Source: Rhizobium sp. SEMIA4064 (lineage in GTDB: Bacteria; Pseudomonadota; Alphaproteobacteria; Rhizobiales; Rhizobiaceae). From it: DNA of 64,000 nt. Below, piece by piece: positions 8,588 through 17,421 of this stretch. How positions within the stretch are numbered: the stretch's first letter is position 1; each line of letters begins with the position of its first letter. Position numbers and translations under genes: made by a program. Where the stretch lies: assembly GCF_003025035.1 (NCBI RefSeq), contig NZ_PYJN01000019.1, forward strand, positions 496,001 through 560,000, read 5' to 3'. The notes beneath the pieces were generated by a model, which was not told the DNA's origin, made no database searches, and saw only the letters and a program-made list of their open reading frames with translations.

Positions 8588-9268
8588 ATGAAGCACGAAC
8601 CGCAAAATGTCGCCGTCTTGAACGCACCTGCTTCAGGGGGGCGTTGGGCCGCCGGAGAAGACCCCGTCAAACGCCAGCAGATTCTGGATGGTGCTACGCG
8701 TGTCTTCATGAAAATGGGGTTCGATGCCGCGAGCATGAACGACGTCACGCGCGAAGCAGGCGTCTCCAAGGGCACGCTCTACGTCTATTTCGCCAATAAG
8801 GAAGACTTGTTCTCCGCCATGATCGACAGTGAGCGGGCGCGTTTCGTCGAGACCGTACGCACCGCACTTGCCGATGACATCGATGTGGCAACCAGTCTTT
8901 ATGAATTCGGCATGGTGTTCGTGACCCATGTCACATCGGACAAGACCATCAGCGCCATGCGCACCGTCATTGGTGTTCGCGAACGCATGCCAACCCTCTG
9001 TCAACGCTTCTTCACCGGCCCGGAAAATCTGCGCACCGTTTTGCGCGGCTTTCTCGAACGCCAGGTTGCGGTCGATCGCCTCCGCATCGAGGACTTCGAT
9101 ATGGCCGCCCGCCATTTCCTCGACATGGCCAGCGGCAGCTATTTCAAGCTGAGACTGTTCGGCGACATGGATTTCCCTCCCTCGAAAGATGAGATCGACT
9201 ATGTCGTGCGCGGCGCCGTTCGCGTCTTCATGGCGGCTTATGGTAACAATCGGAAAGATCAGGCCTGA
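8588..9268 (+). CDS. TetR/AcrR-family repressor of the EmrAB-type operon
   Basis: 226 residues. The HTH lies at about residues 29-75 (RQQILDGATRVFMKMGFDAA, then VTREAGVSKGTLYVYFANKE), preceded by a 27-residue N-terminal extension. The C-terminal ligand domain resembles the AefR-like group. It is divergent from the exporter pair and surrounded by two identical-type operators, so it very likely represses both itself and the pump and is released by a pump substrate. GAAGGAGACG gives a good ribosome-binding site 5' of the ATG. Confidence 0.9.
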   Translation: MKHEPQNVAVLNAPASGGRWAAGEDPVKRQQILDGATRVFMKMGFDAASMNDVTREAGVSKGTLYVYFANKEDLFSAMIDSERARFVETVRTALADDIDVATSLYEFGMVFVTHVTSDKTISAMRTVIGVRERMPTLCQRFFTGPENLRTVLRGFLERQVAVDRLRIEDFDMAARHFLDMASGSYFKLRLFGDMDFPPSKDEIDYVVRGAVRVFMAAYGNNRKDQA

Positions 9269-9372
9269 CCGCCTTCCGATAGCCAGCGGATAGCCACCGC
9301 AATCCCGCAATCGCGATCAAACCCGGTAGCCGGTCGGCGCCTAACAATGGGCGCGCAACCAGGGAATCGAAC

Positions 9373-10212
9373 ATGAGCGCGATCGGAAGAGCAATATGGT
9401 TTATCGAAAGCCACTTCTCGTCTGATATCTCGCTGGACGAGATTGCCGATACGGCTGGCCTGTCGCGCTATCATCTGTCGCGCGTCTTCGGGCTCACCAC
9501 CGGCCATTCGATCAGCGGCTACGTCAGGGGCCGGCGCCTTAGCGGGGCAGCTCTTGCGCTGATCAACAGCTCATCGACCATTCTCGAGGTTGCCCTCGAT
9601 GCGGGCTATGGCTCGCATGAGGCTTTCACCCGTGCCTTCCGCGAGCAATTCGGCATGACGCCGGACAGTTTGCGCAAGCAGGGGCACGCCCGAAACCTTG
9701 TTTTGCTGGAGCCGATCAGAATGGACGACACCCGCCTCCCCAAACTCGATGCGCCACGTTTCGAGACCCGCCCCGCAATGCTGCTTGCCGGCCTTGCGGA
9801 AACCTATGCCTGTGAAGCCACACAGGGGATTCCCTCGCTATGGCAGAAATTCAATCAGCATTTCGGCCATATTTCCGGCCAAGTGGGCAATGTCGCCTAT
9901 GGCGTCTGCACCCAGAATGAAGGCGACAGCGAAAGCTTCCGCTATATGTCTGCCGCCGAGGTCACTTCGGACGACGATCTGCCGGAAGGCTTTACGACCC
10001 TGAAACTGCCACAGCAGCGCTATGCCGTCTTTACCCATCGCGGCCATATTTCCGGCATCTCCGCCACCGTGCAGCAGATCTTCGGTGATTGGCTGCCGCA
10101 ATCCGGTCACCAGCACGGCGGCGTGCCAGACATGATGGAGCGTTACGACGACCGTTTCGACCCGCGCACCGGCATGGGCGTAACGGAGATCTGGATTCCT
10201 CTGAAGGCATAG
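9373..10212 (+). CDS. AraC-family regulator with GyrI-like effector domain
   Basis: 279 residues. The AraC double HTH is N-terminal (DISLDEIADTAGLSRYHLSR, then STILEVALDAGYGSHEAFTR, ending by about residue 105), followed by a GyrI/Rob-type small-molecule domain of about 150 residues (RFETRPAMLLAGL to VTEIWIPLKA). This N-terminal-HTH arrangement is that of Rob and the multidrug sensors, not classical AraC. A site beside a drug exporter and TetR fits a xenobiotic-response role, though it has its own 104-bp upstream region. The ATG at 9373 is close to CAGGGAATCGAAC. Confidence 0.9.
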   Translation: MSAIGRAIWFIESHFSSDISLDEIADTAGLSRYHLSRVFGLTTGHSISGYVRGRRLSGAALALINSSSTILEVALDAGYGSHEAFTRAFREQFGMTPDSLRKQGHARNLVLLEPIRMDDTRLPKLDAPRFETRPAMLLAGLAETYACEATQGIPSLWQKFNQHFGHISGQVGNVAYGVCTQNEGDSESFRYMSAAEVTSDDDLPEGFTTLKLPQQRYAVFTHRGHISGISATVQQIFGDWLPQSGHQHGGVPDMMERYDDRFDPRTGMGVTEIWIPLKA

Positions 10213-10306
10213 AAATATGCGCGCCGTCCGCGAAAATAATGGCGGCGCTTGCACCTGCGATTTCGCTCCTTACATAAACGATCGCTATCAAGGAGCCGGA
10301 GCTGGG

Positions 10307-10330
10307 GGTCAGCGTCGGCAGACGCTGACC
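10307..10330 (+). other. Leader hairpin directly before the terC ribosome-binding site
   Basis: GGTCAGCGTC (10307-10316) pairs perfectly with GACGCTGACC (10321-10330) across a GGCA loop. The AGAGGA ribosome-binding site begins at the next base, so the hairpin can influence translation initiation. No T run follows, so it is not a terminator. TerC-family genes in other bacteria can carry the yybP-ykoY manganese riboswitch, but I could not match its conserved bases here. Confidence 0.55.
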
Positions 10331-10347
10331 AGAGGAAAAATTCATCG

Positions 10348-11091
10348 ATGGATATTGTTGGTTTGGTGCAGGACCCGAGCGCATGGGTTGCGCTTGTCAC
10401 CCTCGTCGTCATGGAGGTGGTTCTCGGTATCGACAACCTCATCTTCATCTCGATCCTGACCAACAAGCTGCCGCCCGAACACCGGGAAAAAGCCCGCCGG
10501 ATCGGCATCGGTCTCGCCTTGGTCATGCGCCTTGCCCTGCTCGGCACTGTCGCCTGGATCGTGCAGCTCACCGAACCGGTCTTCGAAATCTTCGGCCAGG
10601 GCTTCTCCTGGAAGGACATGATCCTGATCAGCGGTGGCCTGTTCCTGGTCTGGAAGGCAACCAAGGAAATCCATCACAATGTCGACCCCGCCGAACAGGG
10701 CGAGGATTTCATCGCCAAATCGACCACGACCGGCTTTGCCTCGGCTATTGGCCAGATCTTGCTGCTCGATCTCGTCTTTTCAATCGACAGCATCATCACG
10801 GCCGTCGGCATGACGCCGCATCTGCCGATCATGTTCATCGCCGTCATCGCCGCTGTCACCGTCATGCTGGTAGCCGCCACGCCGCTCGCCAACTTCATCG
10901 AGAAGAACCCGACCATCGTCATGCTGGCGCTCGCCTTCCTGCTGATGATCGGCACGACACTAATCGCCGAAGGCATGGGCTTCCATGTTCCCAAGGGCTA
11001 TGTCTACGCCGCAATGGCCTTCTCCGCCGTGGTCGAGGCGCTGAATATGCTGGCACGAAACCGGCGGAAAAAGCTATCCGGCGGCCATTGA
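10348..11091 (+). CDS. TerC-family integral membrane protein
   Basis: 247 residues, about seven membrane helices. The TerC signature acidic residues inside helices are present twice: [15 protein letters not shown] (residues 18-32) and [16 protein letters not shown] in the second half. The family includes Alx and TerC and is linked to metal (manganese, tellurite) handling and to metalation of exported proteins. The ATG at 10348 was chosen over an in-frame ATG at 10249 because AGAGGAAAAA lies just upstream and the 33 extra residues would be Arg/Ser-rich and unlike the family. It converges on the secreted-protein gene at a small hairpin. Confidence 0.9.
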   Translation: MDIVGLVQDPSAWVALVTLVVMEVVLGIDNLIFISILTNKLPPEHREKARRIGIGLALVMRLALLGTVAWIVQLTEPVFEIFGQGFSWKDMILISGGLFLVWKATKEIHHNVDPAEQGEDFIAKSTTTGFASAIGQILLLDLVFSIDSIITAVGMTPHLPIMFIAVIAAVTVMLVAATPLANFIEKNPTIVMLALAFLLMIGTTLIAEGMGFHVPKGYVYAAMAFSAVVEALNMLARNRRKKLSGGH

Positions 11092-11101
11092 CGGGAAATA
11101 T

Positions 11102-11122
11102 CCGCACCCAAAACGGGTGCGG
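11102..11122. terminator. Hairpin between converging genes
   Basis: 8-bp perfect stem (CCGCACCC/GGGTGCGG) with a 5-nt loop, placed in the 34-bp gap between two converging stop codons. No T run, so termination would be weak. Confidence 0.5.
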
Positions 11123-11125
11123 CCA

Positions 11126-11536
11126 TCAATCCTGGACGTGGACGTCGACCGACTCGCCGATATTACCGCGTCCGTAAATATCGACCTTGATCCAGACATT
11201 GCCGCGAGCGATCAGGTTGGCGGCATCACCGGCGATATTGCCGCTTGCCAGCATGGCTTCCAGCTTCTGGCGATTGGATGCCTCCGAAAAGAAGCTGTCG
11301 CCCTCGTCGCCGCGATCACGACGGCGATAGGCATAATAGTTGGCGCGATCCTGCCGGATAATCTGCCAAGGCAACGTCAGACGCTCTCCCTTGGAATTAT
11401 AAAGATCGTCGTTGCCTATATAGGCACGATAGGACTCGATCAGATGTGTCGAGCTGTCACGCGTAATGGTCGATTGGGCCGCTGCTGCGTCGAACATGGC
11501 GGTCGCCAATATGAAGCTTAAAACTAGTTTCTTCAT
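11126..11536 (-). CDS. Small secreted/periplasmic hypothetical protein
   Basis: 136 residues. The first 20 (MKKLVLSFILATAMFDAAAA) are a clear Sec signal peptide with cleavage near AAA-QS. The mature part is hydrophilic with a Tyr/Arg/Asp-rich stretch (YYAYRRRDRGDEGDSFF) and a C-terminal VWIKVDIYGRGNIGESVDVH strand-rich segment. I do not recognise the family. The ATG at 11536 has GAGGAAAA in front; a longer in-frame reading to 11800 adds 88 residues without signal character and was rejected. It is divergent from gltX across 364 bp. Confidence 0.72.
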   Translation of the reverse strand: MKKLVLSFILATAMFDAAAAQSTITRDSSTHLIESYRAYIGNDDLYNSKGERLTLPWQIIRQDRANYYAYRRRDRGDEGDSFFSEASNRQKLEAMLASGNIAGDAANLIARGNVWIKVDIYGRGNIGESVDVHVQD

Positions 11537-11900
11537 TGTTTTCCTCGCGGTGAACGATTGAAGACCTATGTCGTCACTGCCGCGAAAATTGCAAATAAAA
11601 TTCGACAAGCGAGCCGCTTTTATCCCCCTGGTTTTATGAAGGGTAAAAATGCCTGGCGAAATTGAGAGATCGGCTCGAATCGATGCGACGCAAGGTCGGC
11701 ACCTCTGCCCGGGCAATCCGGCGGCGCAGTTTCCCTTGACGTTACCCGTTGAATATGGCCTAAGGCCTGCCAAACGGAAAACGCGGGATTGAAGCGGCAA
11801 GACGCCCTTTTCCGGCCGGTTTCCTGATCCAGATAAACATCTCCAGCCGGGCAGCGCTTATCCCAAGCAGCGGCCTGGCTTTTTCTGACGGGCAAACAAG
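11537..11900. other. 364-bp divergent intergenic region upstream of gltX
   Basis: No convincing gene on either strand and no strong palindrome. It must hold the gltX promoter (plus) and that of the small secreted protein (minus), but I could not place clear -35/-10 pairs. Confidence 0.6.
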
Positions 11901-13358
11901 ATGACAACATCAGGCGTTCGCGTCCGCATCGCACCCTCCCCCACCGGCGAGCCGCATGTCGGCACCGCTTACATCGCGCTGTTCAATTATCTCTTCGCCA
12001 AGAAGCATGGCGGCGAGTTCATCCTGCGTATAGAAGACACGGACGCGACACGCTCGACGCCGGAATTCGAAACCAAGGTGCTCGACGCGCTGAAATGGTG
12101 CGGCCTGAAATGGTCCGAAGGCCCCGATATCGGCGGTCCCTACGGTCCCTATCGCCAGAGCGACCGCAAGGACATCTACAAGCCCTTCGTCGAGAAGATC
12201 GTCGACGCCGGCCATGGCTTCCGCTGCTTCTGCACGCCCGAGCGCCTGGAAAAGATGCGCGAAGCCCAGCGCGCCGCCGGCCTGCCGCCGAAGTATGACG
12301 GACACTGTTTGAACCTGACGGCCGAGGAAGTCTCGACGCGCGTTGCCGCCGGCGAGCCGCATGTCGTGCGCATGAAGATCCCGACCGAAGGCTCCTGCAA
12401 ATTCCATGACGGCGTCTATGGCGATGTCGAAATTCCGTGGGATGCAGTCGACATGCAGGTCCTGCTCAAGGCCGACGGCATGCCGACCTATCACATGGCC
12501 AACGTCGTCGACGACCATCTGATGAAGATCACCCATGTCGCGCGCGGCGAGGAATGGCTCGCTTCGGTGCCGAAGCACATTCTGATCTATCAGTATCTCG
12601 GCCTCGAACCGCCGCAGTTCATGCACCTGTCGCTGATGCGCAATGCCGACAAGTCGAAGCTGTCGAAGCGCAAGAACCCGACGTCGATCTCCTATTACAC
12701 CGCGCTCGGCTATATTCCCGAGGCGCTGATGAACTTCCTCGGCCTGTTCTTCATCCAGATCGCCGAAGGTGAAGAACTTTTGACCATGGACGAGCTTGCC
12801 GAAAAGTTCGATCCGGAAAACCTCTCCAAGGCCGGCGCGATCTTCGATATCCAGAAGCTCGACTGGCTGAACGGCCGCTGGATCCGCGAAAAGCTCTCGG
12901 AAGAAGAGTTCCAGCATCGTGTGCTCACCTGGGCGATGGAAAACAGCCGGCTGCGGGAAGGCCTGAAGCTGTCGCAGTCGCGCATCTCCAAGCTCGGCGA
13001 ACTGCCCGACCTGACCGGTTTCCTGTTCAAGTCCGACCTCAATCTCGATCCCTCGGCTTTTGCCAAGATCAAGTCGACGCCGGAAGAGCTGTTGGAAATC
13101 CTGAACACAGTGCAGCCGGACCTCGAAAAGATCCTCGAATGGAATGTCGAGACGATCGAAGCCGAGCTGCGCGCCATTGCCGACCGCATGGGCAAGAAGC
13201 TGAAGGTGGTGGTTGCTCCCCTCTTCGTGGCCGTCTCGGGCTCATCGCGCTCGCTGCCGCTGTTCGACAGCATGGCGATCCTCGGCCGCGCCGTCGTGCG
13301 CCAGCGGCTGAAACTTGCCGCCCAGACCGTTGCGACCCTCGTCGGCCCGAAGAACTGA
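11901..13358 (+). CDS. gltX: Glutamyl-tRNA synthetase
   Basis: 485 residues, class I aminoacyl-tRNA synthetase; charges tRNA-Glu (and possibly tRNA-Gln, since many alphaproteobacteria amidate Glu-tRNA-Gln). The HIGH-type motif is APSPTGEPHVGTAY at residues 11-24, and the KMSKS-type motif is KLSKRK near residue 253. The C-terminal alpha-helical anticodon-binding domain is complete. lysS starts 15 bp after its stop, so the two are very likely co-transcribed. Rhizobia often carry two gltX genes; which one this is cannot be told from the window. Confidence 0.96.
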   Translation: MTTSGVRVRIAPSPTGEPHVGTAYIALFNYLFAKKHGGEFILRIEDTDATRSTPEFETKVLDALKWCGLKWSEGPDIGGPYGPYRQSDRKDIYKPFVEKIVDAGHGFRCFCTPERLEKMREAQRAAGLPPKYDGHCLNLTAEEVSTRVAAGEPHVVRMKIPTEGSCKFHDGVYGDVEIPWDAVDMQVLLKADGMPTYHMANVVDDHLMKITHVARGEEWLASVPKHILIYQYLGLEPPQFMHLSLMRNADKSKLSKRKNPTSISYYTALGYIPEALMNFLGLFFIQIAEGEELLTMDELAEKFDPENLSKAGAIFDIQKLDWLNGRWIREKLSEEEFQHRVLTWAMENSRLREGLKLSQSRISKLGELPDLTGFLFKSDLNLDPSAFAKIKSTPEELLEILNTVQPDLEKILEWNVETIEAELRAIADRMGKKLKVVVAPLFVAVSGSSRSLPLFDSMAILGRAVVRQRLKLAAQTVATLVGPKN

Positions 13359-13373
13359 ACCGGACTTAGAACC

Positions 13374-14870
13374 ATGAACGACAAGACCGAAACCGCCTCC
13401 CTCTCGTCCGATGCTACGGAAGTCCGCGCGCAGAAGCTGAAGCTGCTGCGCGAGCAGATCGGCGACGTCTATCCGGCCCACTTTCACCGGACACTGACCA
13501 ACGCTGAACTGGCGGAGAAATACGAGGGCCTGGAGCCGGACACCGAGACCACGGATGTCGTCACCGTCGCCGGCCGCGTCTATTCCTCGCGCAATTCCGG
13601 CATGTTCATGGATATCCACGATGCGTCGGGCAAGATCCAGATCTTCAGCCACAAGGACGTAACCGGCGAAGAGGCCCGTGCCCTGCTGCCGATGATCGAT
13701 ATTGGCGACATCATCGGCGTGACAGGCGTCGTGCGCCGCACGAAGCGCGGCGAGCTGACGATCAATGCCCAGCAAATCACCATGCTGACGAAGTCGCTAT
13801 TGCCGATGCCGGAAAAGTGGCACGGCCTGTCCGACATCGAGCTGCGCTATCGCAAGCGCCATCTCGACATCATGACCAATGAAGAATCGAAGCTCCGCTT
13901 CCAGCAGCGCAGCCGCATCGTCTCCGGCATCCGCCGCTTCATGGAGAATGACGGCTTCATGGAAGTCGAGACGCCGATGCTGCATTCGGTCTATGGCGGC
14001 GCCACCGCCGAGCCCTTCAAGACGCATCACAACACGCTGAAGCTCGACATGTACCTGCGCATCGCGCCGGAACTGTTCCTGAAGCGCACGCTGGTTTCCG
14101 GCCTCACCGACAAGGTCTTCGAAATCAACCGCAACTTCCGCAACGAAGGCGTCTCCACCCGGCACAATCCCGAATTCACGATGATGGAGTGCTACTGGGC
14201 CTATGCCGACTACGAGGACATCATGGACCTCGTCGAGCGGCTGTTTTCGACGCTCGCCATGGCGATCCATGGCAGCACCGAATTCGCCTTCGGCGACAAG
14301 CAGATCTCCTTCAAGGGTCCGTTCCGCCGCGTACCGATGCCCGATGCCGTCAAGGAAGCCACCGGGATCGACTTCCTGGCGATCAAGACCGACGAAGAAG
14401 CCCGCGCCGCTTCCAAGGCTGCCGGCTTCGCCGTCGAGAAGGACGCGACCTGGGGCGAATGCCTTGCCTTCATCTTCGAAGAGAAGGTCGAGGGTACGCT
14501 GATCCAGCCGGCACACGTCACGCATTTCCCGAAGGACATCTCGCCCTTCGCCAAGGAAGTGCCGGGCGAACCGCGCCTCGTCGAACGCTTCGAGACCTAT
14601 TGCAACACCTGGGAACTCGGCAACGCCTTCTCGGAACTCAATGATCCGGAAGAGCAGCGCGCCCGCATGGTCGAGCAGCTCGAACAGGCCCATGCACGCG
14701 GCGAGAAGCAGAAGGCACTGGACGAGGAATTCCTCGACGCCATCGACCAGGGCATGCCCCCTGCCGGCGGCCTCGGCATCGGCGTCGACCGCCTCATCAT
14801 GCTGCTGACCAATTCGCCGTCGATCCGCGACATCATCCTCTTCCCGGCGCGGCGCAGCAAAGCCGATTAA
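13374..14870 (+). CDS. lysS: Lysyl-tRNA synthetase, class II
   Basis: 498 residues. An N-terminal OB-fold anticodon domain (VTVAGRVYSSRNSGMFMDI) is followed by the class II catalytic core: motif 1 around GFMEVETPML, motif 2 FRNEGVSTRHNPEFTMME, and motif 3 GLGIGVDRLIMLLTNSPSIR near the C-terminus. Several alphaproteobacteria use a class I LysRS instead, so this class II enzyme paired with gltX is worth noting. It is the second gene of the gltX-lysS unit and is followed by a clear terminator. Confidence 0.96.
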   Translation: MNDKTETASLSSDATEVRAQKLKLLREQIGDVYPAHFHRTLTNAELAEKYEGLEPDTETTDVVTVAGRVYSSRNSGMFMDIHDASGKIQIFSHKDVTGEEARALLPMIDIGDIIGVTGVVRRTKRGELTINAQQITMLTKSLLPMPEKWHGLSDIELRYRKRHLDIMTNEESKLRFQQRSRIVSGIRRFMENDGFMEVETPMLHSVYGGATAEPFKTHHNTLKLDMYLRIAPELFLKRTLVSGLTDKVFEINRNFRNEGVSTRHNPEFTMMECYWAYADYEDIMDLVERLFSTLAMAIHGSTEFAFGDKQISFKGPFRRVPMPDAVKEATGIDFLAIKTDEEARAASKAAGFAVEKDATWGECLAFIFEEKVEGTLIQPAHVTHFPKDISPFAKEVPGEPRLVERFETYCNTWELGNAFSELNDPEEQRARMVEQLEQAHARGEKQKALDEEFLDAIDQGMPPAGGLGIGVDRLIMLLTNSPSIRDIILFPARRSKAD

Positions 14871-14890
14871 GACGATTTCGTACAGACGAC

Positions 14891-14923
14891 AGGCCGCCCG
14901 GCTAAGCCATGGCGGCCTTTTTT
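14891..14923 (+). terminator. Rho-independent terminator after lysS
   Basis: 8-bp stem AGGCCGCC/GGCGGCCT with a 12-nt loop that can itself pair (GGC-TAA-GCC), followed by TTTTTTCG. It begins 21 bp after the lysS stop. Confidence 0.85.
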
Positions 14924-15006
14924 CGTTGGGCCATTGCTTGCGGATTGCGTATAAGTCCCCCAACGCGCGGCGAATCCTCGCCATCCGGAAACAAGAGGCA
15001 CGAAAC

Positions 15007-15291
15007 ATGACTGAGAACGAAAACCAGACCGCGGACGCCGATCATGAACGGCAGCGCCTCGCCGATCTCGCCGAAATCGGCGATGTCGATCTGGCGCAAT
15101 TCGCGCCGGGCACGTTCGGTTGCCATGAGGCGATGCATACGACCTCGCTCATGCTCGACATGACCGACGACCATCTCTTGCAACACCCCGCCATCCTCGC
15201 CATTCCGGAATTCTACCGTCTCGCCGGTGACGTCCACGAAGCACTGTTCGCGCTTTATCAGGCGATCGGCGAGAAACATCTGGCGGATTGA
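15007..15291 (+). CDS. Small acidic conserved hypothetical protein
   Basis: 94 residues, strongly acidic, no membrane segment or signal peptide. A His/Met-rich central stretch (GCHEAMHTTSLMLDMTDDHLL) and a helical C-terminus. The ATG at 15007 was chosen because AAGAGGCACGAAAC precedes it and the first residues (MTENENQTADADH) look like a natural disordered start. I do not recognise the family or a function. It stands alone after the lysS terminator and converges on the next gene. Confidence 0.65.
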   Translation: MTENENQTADADHERQRLADLAEIGDVDLAQFAPGTFGCHEAMHTTSLMLDMTDDHLLQHPAILAIPEFYRLAGDVHEALFALYQAIGEKHLAD

Positions 15292-15331
15292 GGGAATACC
15301 TTGGTCCCCGTAAGGCCAAGAATGCCTACCT

Positions 15332-16180
15332 TCAATTCGTGACCGGTGACCGCCGGCTGCTGGCGCCTGTCATGGTCGGATCCAGACCTGGCGATGGCGC
15401 CGCATCCGGTTGGGTCGCGTCGGCGCCAATGAAGCTGCCGGTATTGTTGCCCTCGGGCGGAAGACTGCTTTTTGACGCGGGAGGATTCTGTTCAGGAGGC
15501 GTCGCCGGCGTATCCTCTTTTTCCTCGCGGGCGACGGCTTTCTGTTCGGCGGCCTCGGCGGCTTTCTGTTTGTCCTTCTTGGCGCTGCCGCCGCCCTCGT
15601 TCTCGGCCGCCAGCGGATTGTCGCAGTCGCTGTGATCCTGCAGCGCCGCCAGCGCCTCATCGATATCCTTGGGCAGCATGTTGATCTGTTCGCCATAGAA
15701 CAGACCTTGGGCGCTCGCACCGCCATTATAGTAGCGCGCCGTCACCGGCTCTTCGGCGGCGCCATCGGCGATCTTGTCGGGATGCGGCACATAGACGACG
15801 TCAGCCCCCAGCGCCCGACCGCGAATATCGGACCGTAATGTCGGGCCGTTCTGATCGAGAACGACGACCTGAACAAGATCCGGTTTTTGCTCGTCATAGA
15901 CTGCTTTGGCAACGCGAAGCGCCGTTTTGACGCGCGTCAGACCATCGGTCGGATCAGTGCGGATATATTTGCGCACCCAGACCCGGTTTTCCTTGCGGAT
16001 GGTAACGAGGTTGACGTCGCTGCATTTCAAGCCATTCGGGGAGGCCGAGGCAAGACCCAGAAGCTTGTCCTTGCCGATATAAAGCGCGAAGACGCCGGAG
16101 CAGCCTATCAGCAAGGCCACTCCGCCGATGATGAAAACAAGCTTCCGGGATGGCCGGAAAATGTGCAGTAAGGCGCTCAC
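15332..16180 (-). CDS. Membrane-anchored hypothetical protein with low-complexity C-terminal tail
   Basis: About 282 residues. One N-terminal membrane helix (KLVFIIGGVALLIGCSGVFAL), a globular domain (residues about 45-185: CSDVNLVTIRKENRVWVRKY to YNGGASAQGLFYGEQINMLP), then a Lys/Glu/Ala/Pro-rich tail of about 90 residues that looks disordered. The start is uncertain: the GTG at 16180 has GGTGGAG at good spacing, while an upstream GTG at 16204 (8 more residues) has only GGA directly before it. Function unknown. It is probably inner-membrane anchored with the domain in the periplasm. Confidence 0.68.
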   Translation of the reverse strand: MSALLHIFRPSRKLVFIIGGVALLIGCSGVFALYIGKDKLLGLASASPNGLKCSDVNLVTIRKENRVWVRKYIRTDPTDGLTRVKTALRVAKAVYDEQKPDLVQVVVLDQNGPTLRSDIRGRALGADVVYVPHPDKIADGAAEEPVTARYYNGGASAQGLFYGEQINMLPKDIDEALAALQDHSDCDNPLAAENEGGGSAKKDKQKAAEAAEQKAVAREEKEDTPATPPEQNPPASKSSLPPEGNNTGSFIGADATQPDAAPSPGLDPTMTGASSRRSPVTN

Positions 16181-16374
16181 GCCAACTGCTCCACCATAGA
16201 GCACTCCAACGCGACAAGATGATCAACTCTCACGTTAGGGATATCGCGTTTCGGAATACTTAAAGAAGAGGTGAATCTTGCGCCGCTCGCATTTCCGTTA
16301 CCAAAAAAGGTCCAAGCCTTTCAGACCGATGCCGGTTCTTGCCATACACGTTAAACCCATGCTCTAACCTATAT

Positions 16375-17283
16375 ATGGCCTTCACTTTGAGACAGCTTCA
16401 GTATTTCGTCGCCGTGGCGGAACAGGGCTCCATTACCCGTGCGGCACAGAACCTGTCGATCTCGCAATCCTCGGTCACCGAAGCCCTGAAAGAGCTGGAA
16501 AGCGATCTTGGCGTCGAGCTTTTCGACCGCCATCCGCGTGGTCTCTCTATCACCCACAACGGCCACCAGTTCCTGCGCCACGCCACAAAAATCCTCGCGA
16601 CCGTTTCCGATGCGCGCACCAGTTTTTCCAGCCAGCAGAATGAGGCCGGCGGCACGTTGAACATCGGGGTCACCTCGCTCGTTGCCGGTTATGTGCTGTC
16701 CGATCTCCTGGCGCGTTACCGTCGTGCCTGCCCCGGCGTCGAAGTCAGCGCCATCGAAGACAATGGCGGTTATCTCGAACACCTGCTGGTCGGCGGCGAA
16801 CTCGATGTCGCCGTCATGGTCATTTCCAACCTGCGCGACCGCATGGCGCTGCAGGCGGAAATCCTTGAGACATCCCCCTATCGCCTCTGGCTGCCCATAG
16901 GCCACCCCCTGGTTTCCGCCGATATCATCAGCGTCGCCGACATCACCCGCGAACCGCTGATCATGCTGACCATCGACGAGATCGAGGAGAATACCGGCAA
17001 GCTGCTGACGGCGCTCGGCGCCCGCCCGCATGTCGCCTTCCGTACCCGCTCCGTCGAGGCGGTCCGTAGCCTGGTGGCCACGGGCGCCGGCGTAGCGCTG
17101 CTACCGGACCTCGTCTACCGCCCCTGGTCGCTGGAAGGAGATCGGATCGAAAGCCGCGATGTCTCCGGCGCGCTGCCGGTCGTGCAAGTCGGCATGGTCT
17201 GGCGCAAGGGTTCCAGCCTGCCGCAGGCCGCCCGCGATTTCGTCGGCATTGCCGAGGCCATGCGTTCGGGCCGCCAAAGATAG
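16375..17283 (+). CDS. LysR-family regulator of the polyamine operon
   Basis: 302 residues. The N-terminal LysR winged HTH is typical (FTLRQLQYFVAVAEQGSITR, SISQSSVTEALKELES), followed by the two-lobed effector domain (LNIGVTSLVAGYVLSDLLAR, GVALLPDLVYRPW). It is transcribed in the same direction as the adjacent polyamine uptake and oxidation genes, with a LysR-type palindrome 4 bp after its stop, so it probably controls them; a polyamine or an amino-aldehyde product as effector is an inference. The ATG at 16375 starts the conserved MAFTLRQLQYF. Confidence 0.9.
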   Translation: MAFTLRQLQYFVAVAEQGSITRAAQNLSISQSSVTEALKELESDLGVELFDRHPRGLSITHNGHQFLRHATKILATVSDARTSFSSQQNEAGGTLNIGVTSLVAGYVLSDLLARYRRACPGVEVSAIEDNGGYLEHLLVGGELDVAVMVISNLRDRMALQAEILETSPYRLWLPIGHPLVSADIISVADITREPLIMLTIDEIEENTGKLLTALGARPHVAFRTRSVEAVRSLVATGAGVALLPDLVYRPWSLEGDRIESRDVSGALPVVQVGMVWRKGSSLPQAARDFVGIAEAMRSGRQR

Positions 17284-17287
17284 CAGC

Positions 17288-17304
17288 TATCGGAAATTCC
17301 GATA
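17288..17304 (+). promoter_or_regulatory. LysR-type binding box upstream of the polyamine operon
   Basis: TATCGGAA-A-TTCCGATA is a perfect 17-bp palindrome containing the ATC-N9-GAT form of the LysR T-N11-A box. It lies directly after the LysR gene and 118 bp before the binding-protein start. Confidence 0.65.
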
Positions 17305-17421
17305 TCGACTTTCTGATAAATGAATTTGCGAATACGGCAAAATAGCGTCACCTTTTTCTCCGGGAACAAAACGCCAGAAACTGGCTCCGATACCAACTGG
17401 CTCAAGAACCGGGAGAGTTTG

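Noticed and set aside
10213..10347. yybP-ykoY manganese riboswitch before terC
   Set aside because: The conserved GGGGAGUAG-type and CUACC-type loops could not be found; only a simple hairpin is evident.
13797..15008. Minus-strand open frame opposite lysS
   Set aside because: No family resemblance and it runs across the lysS terminator; the lysS motifs are complete on the other strand.
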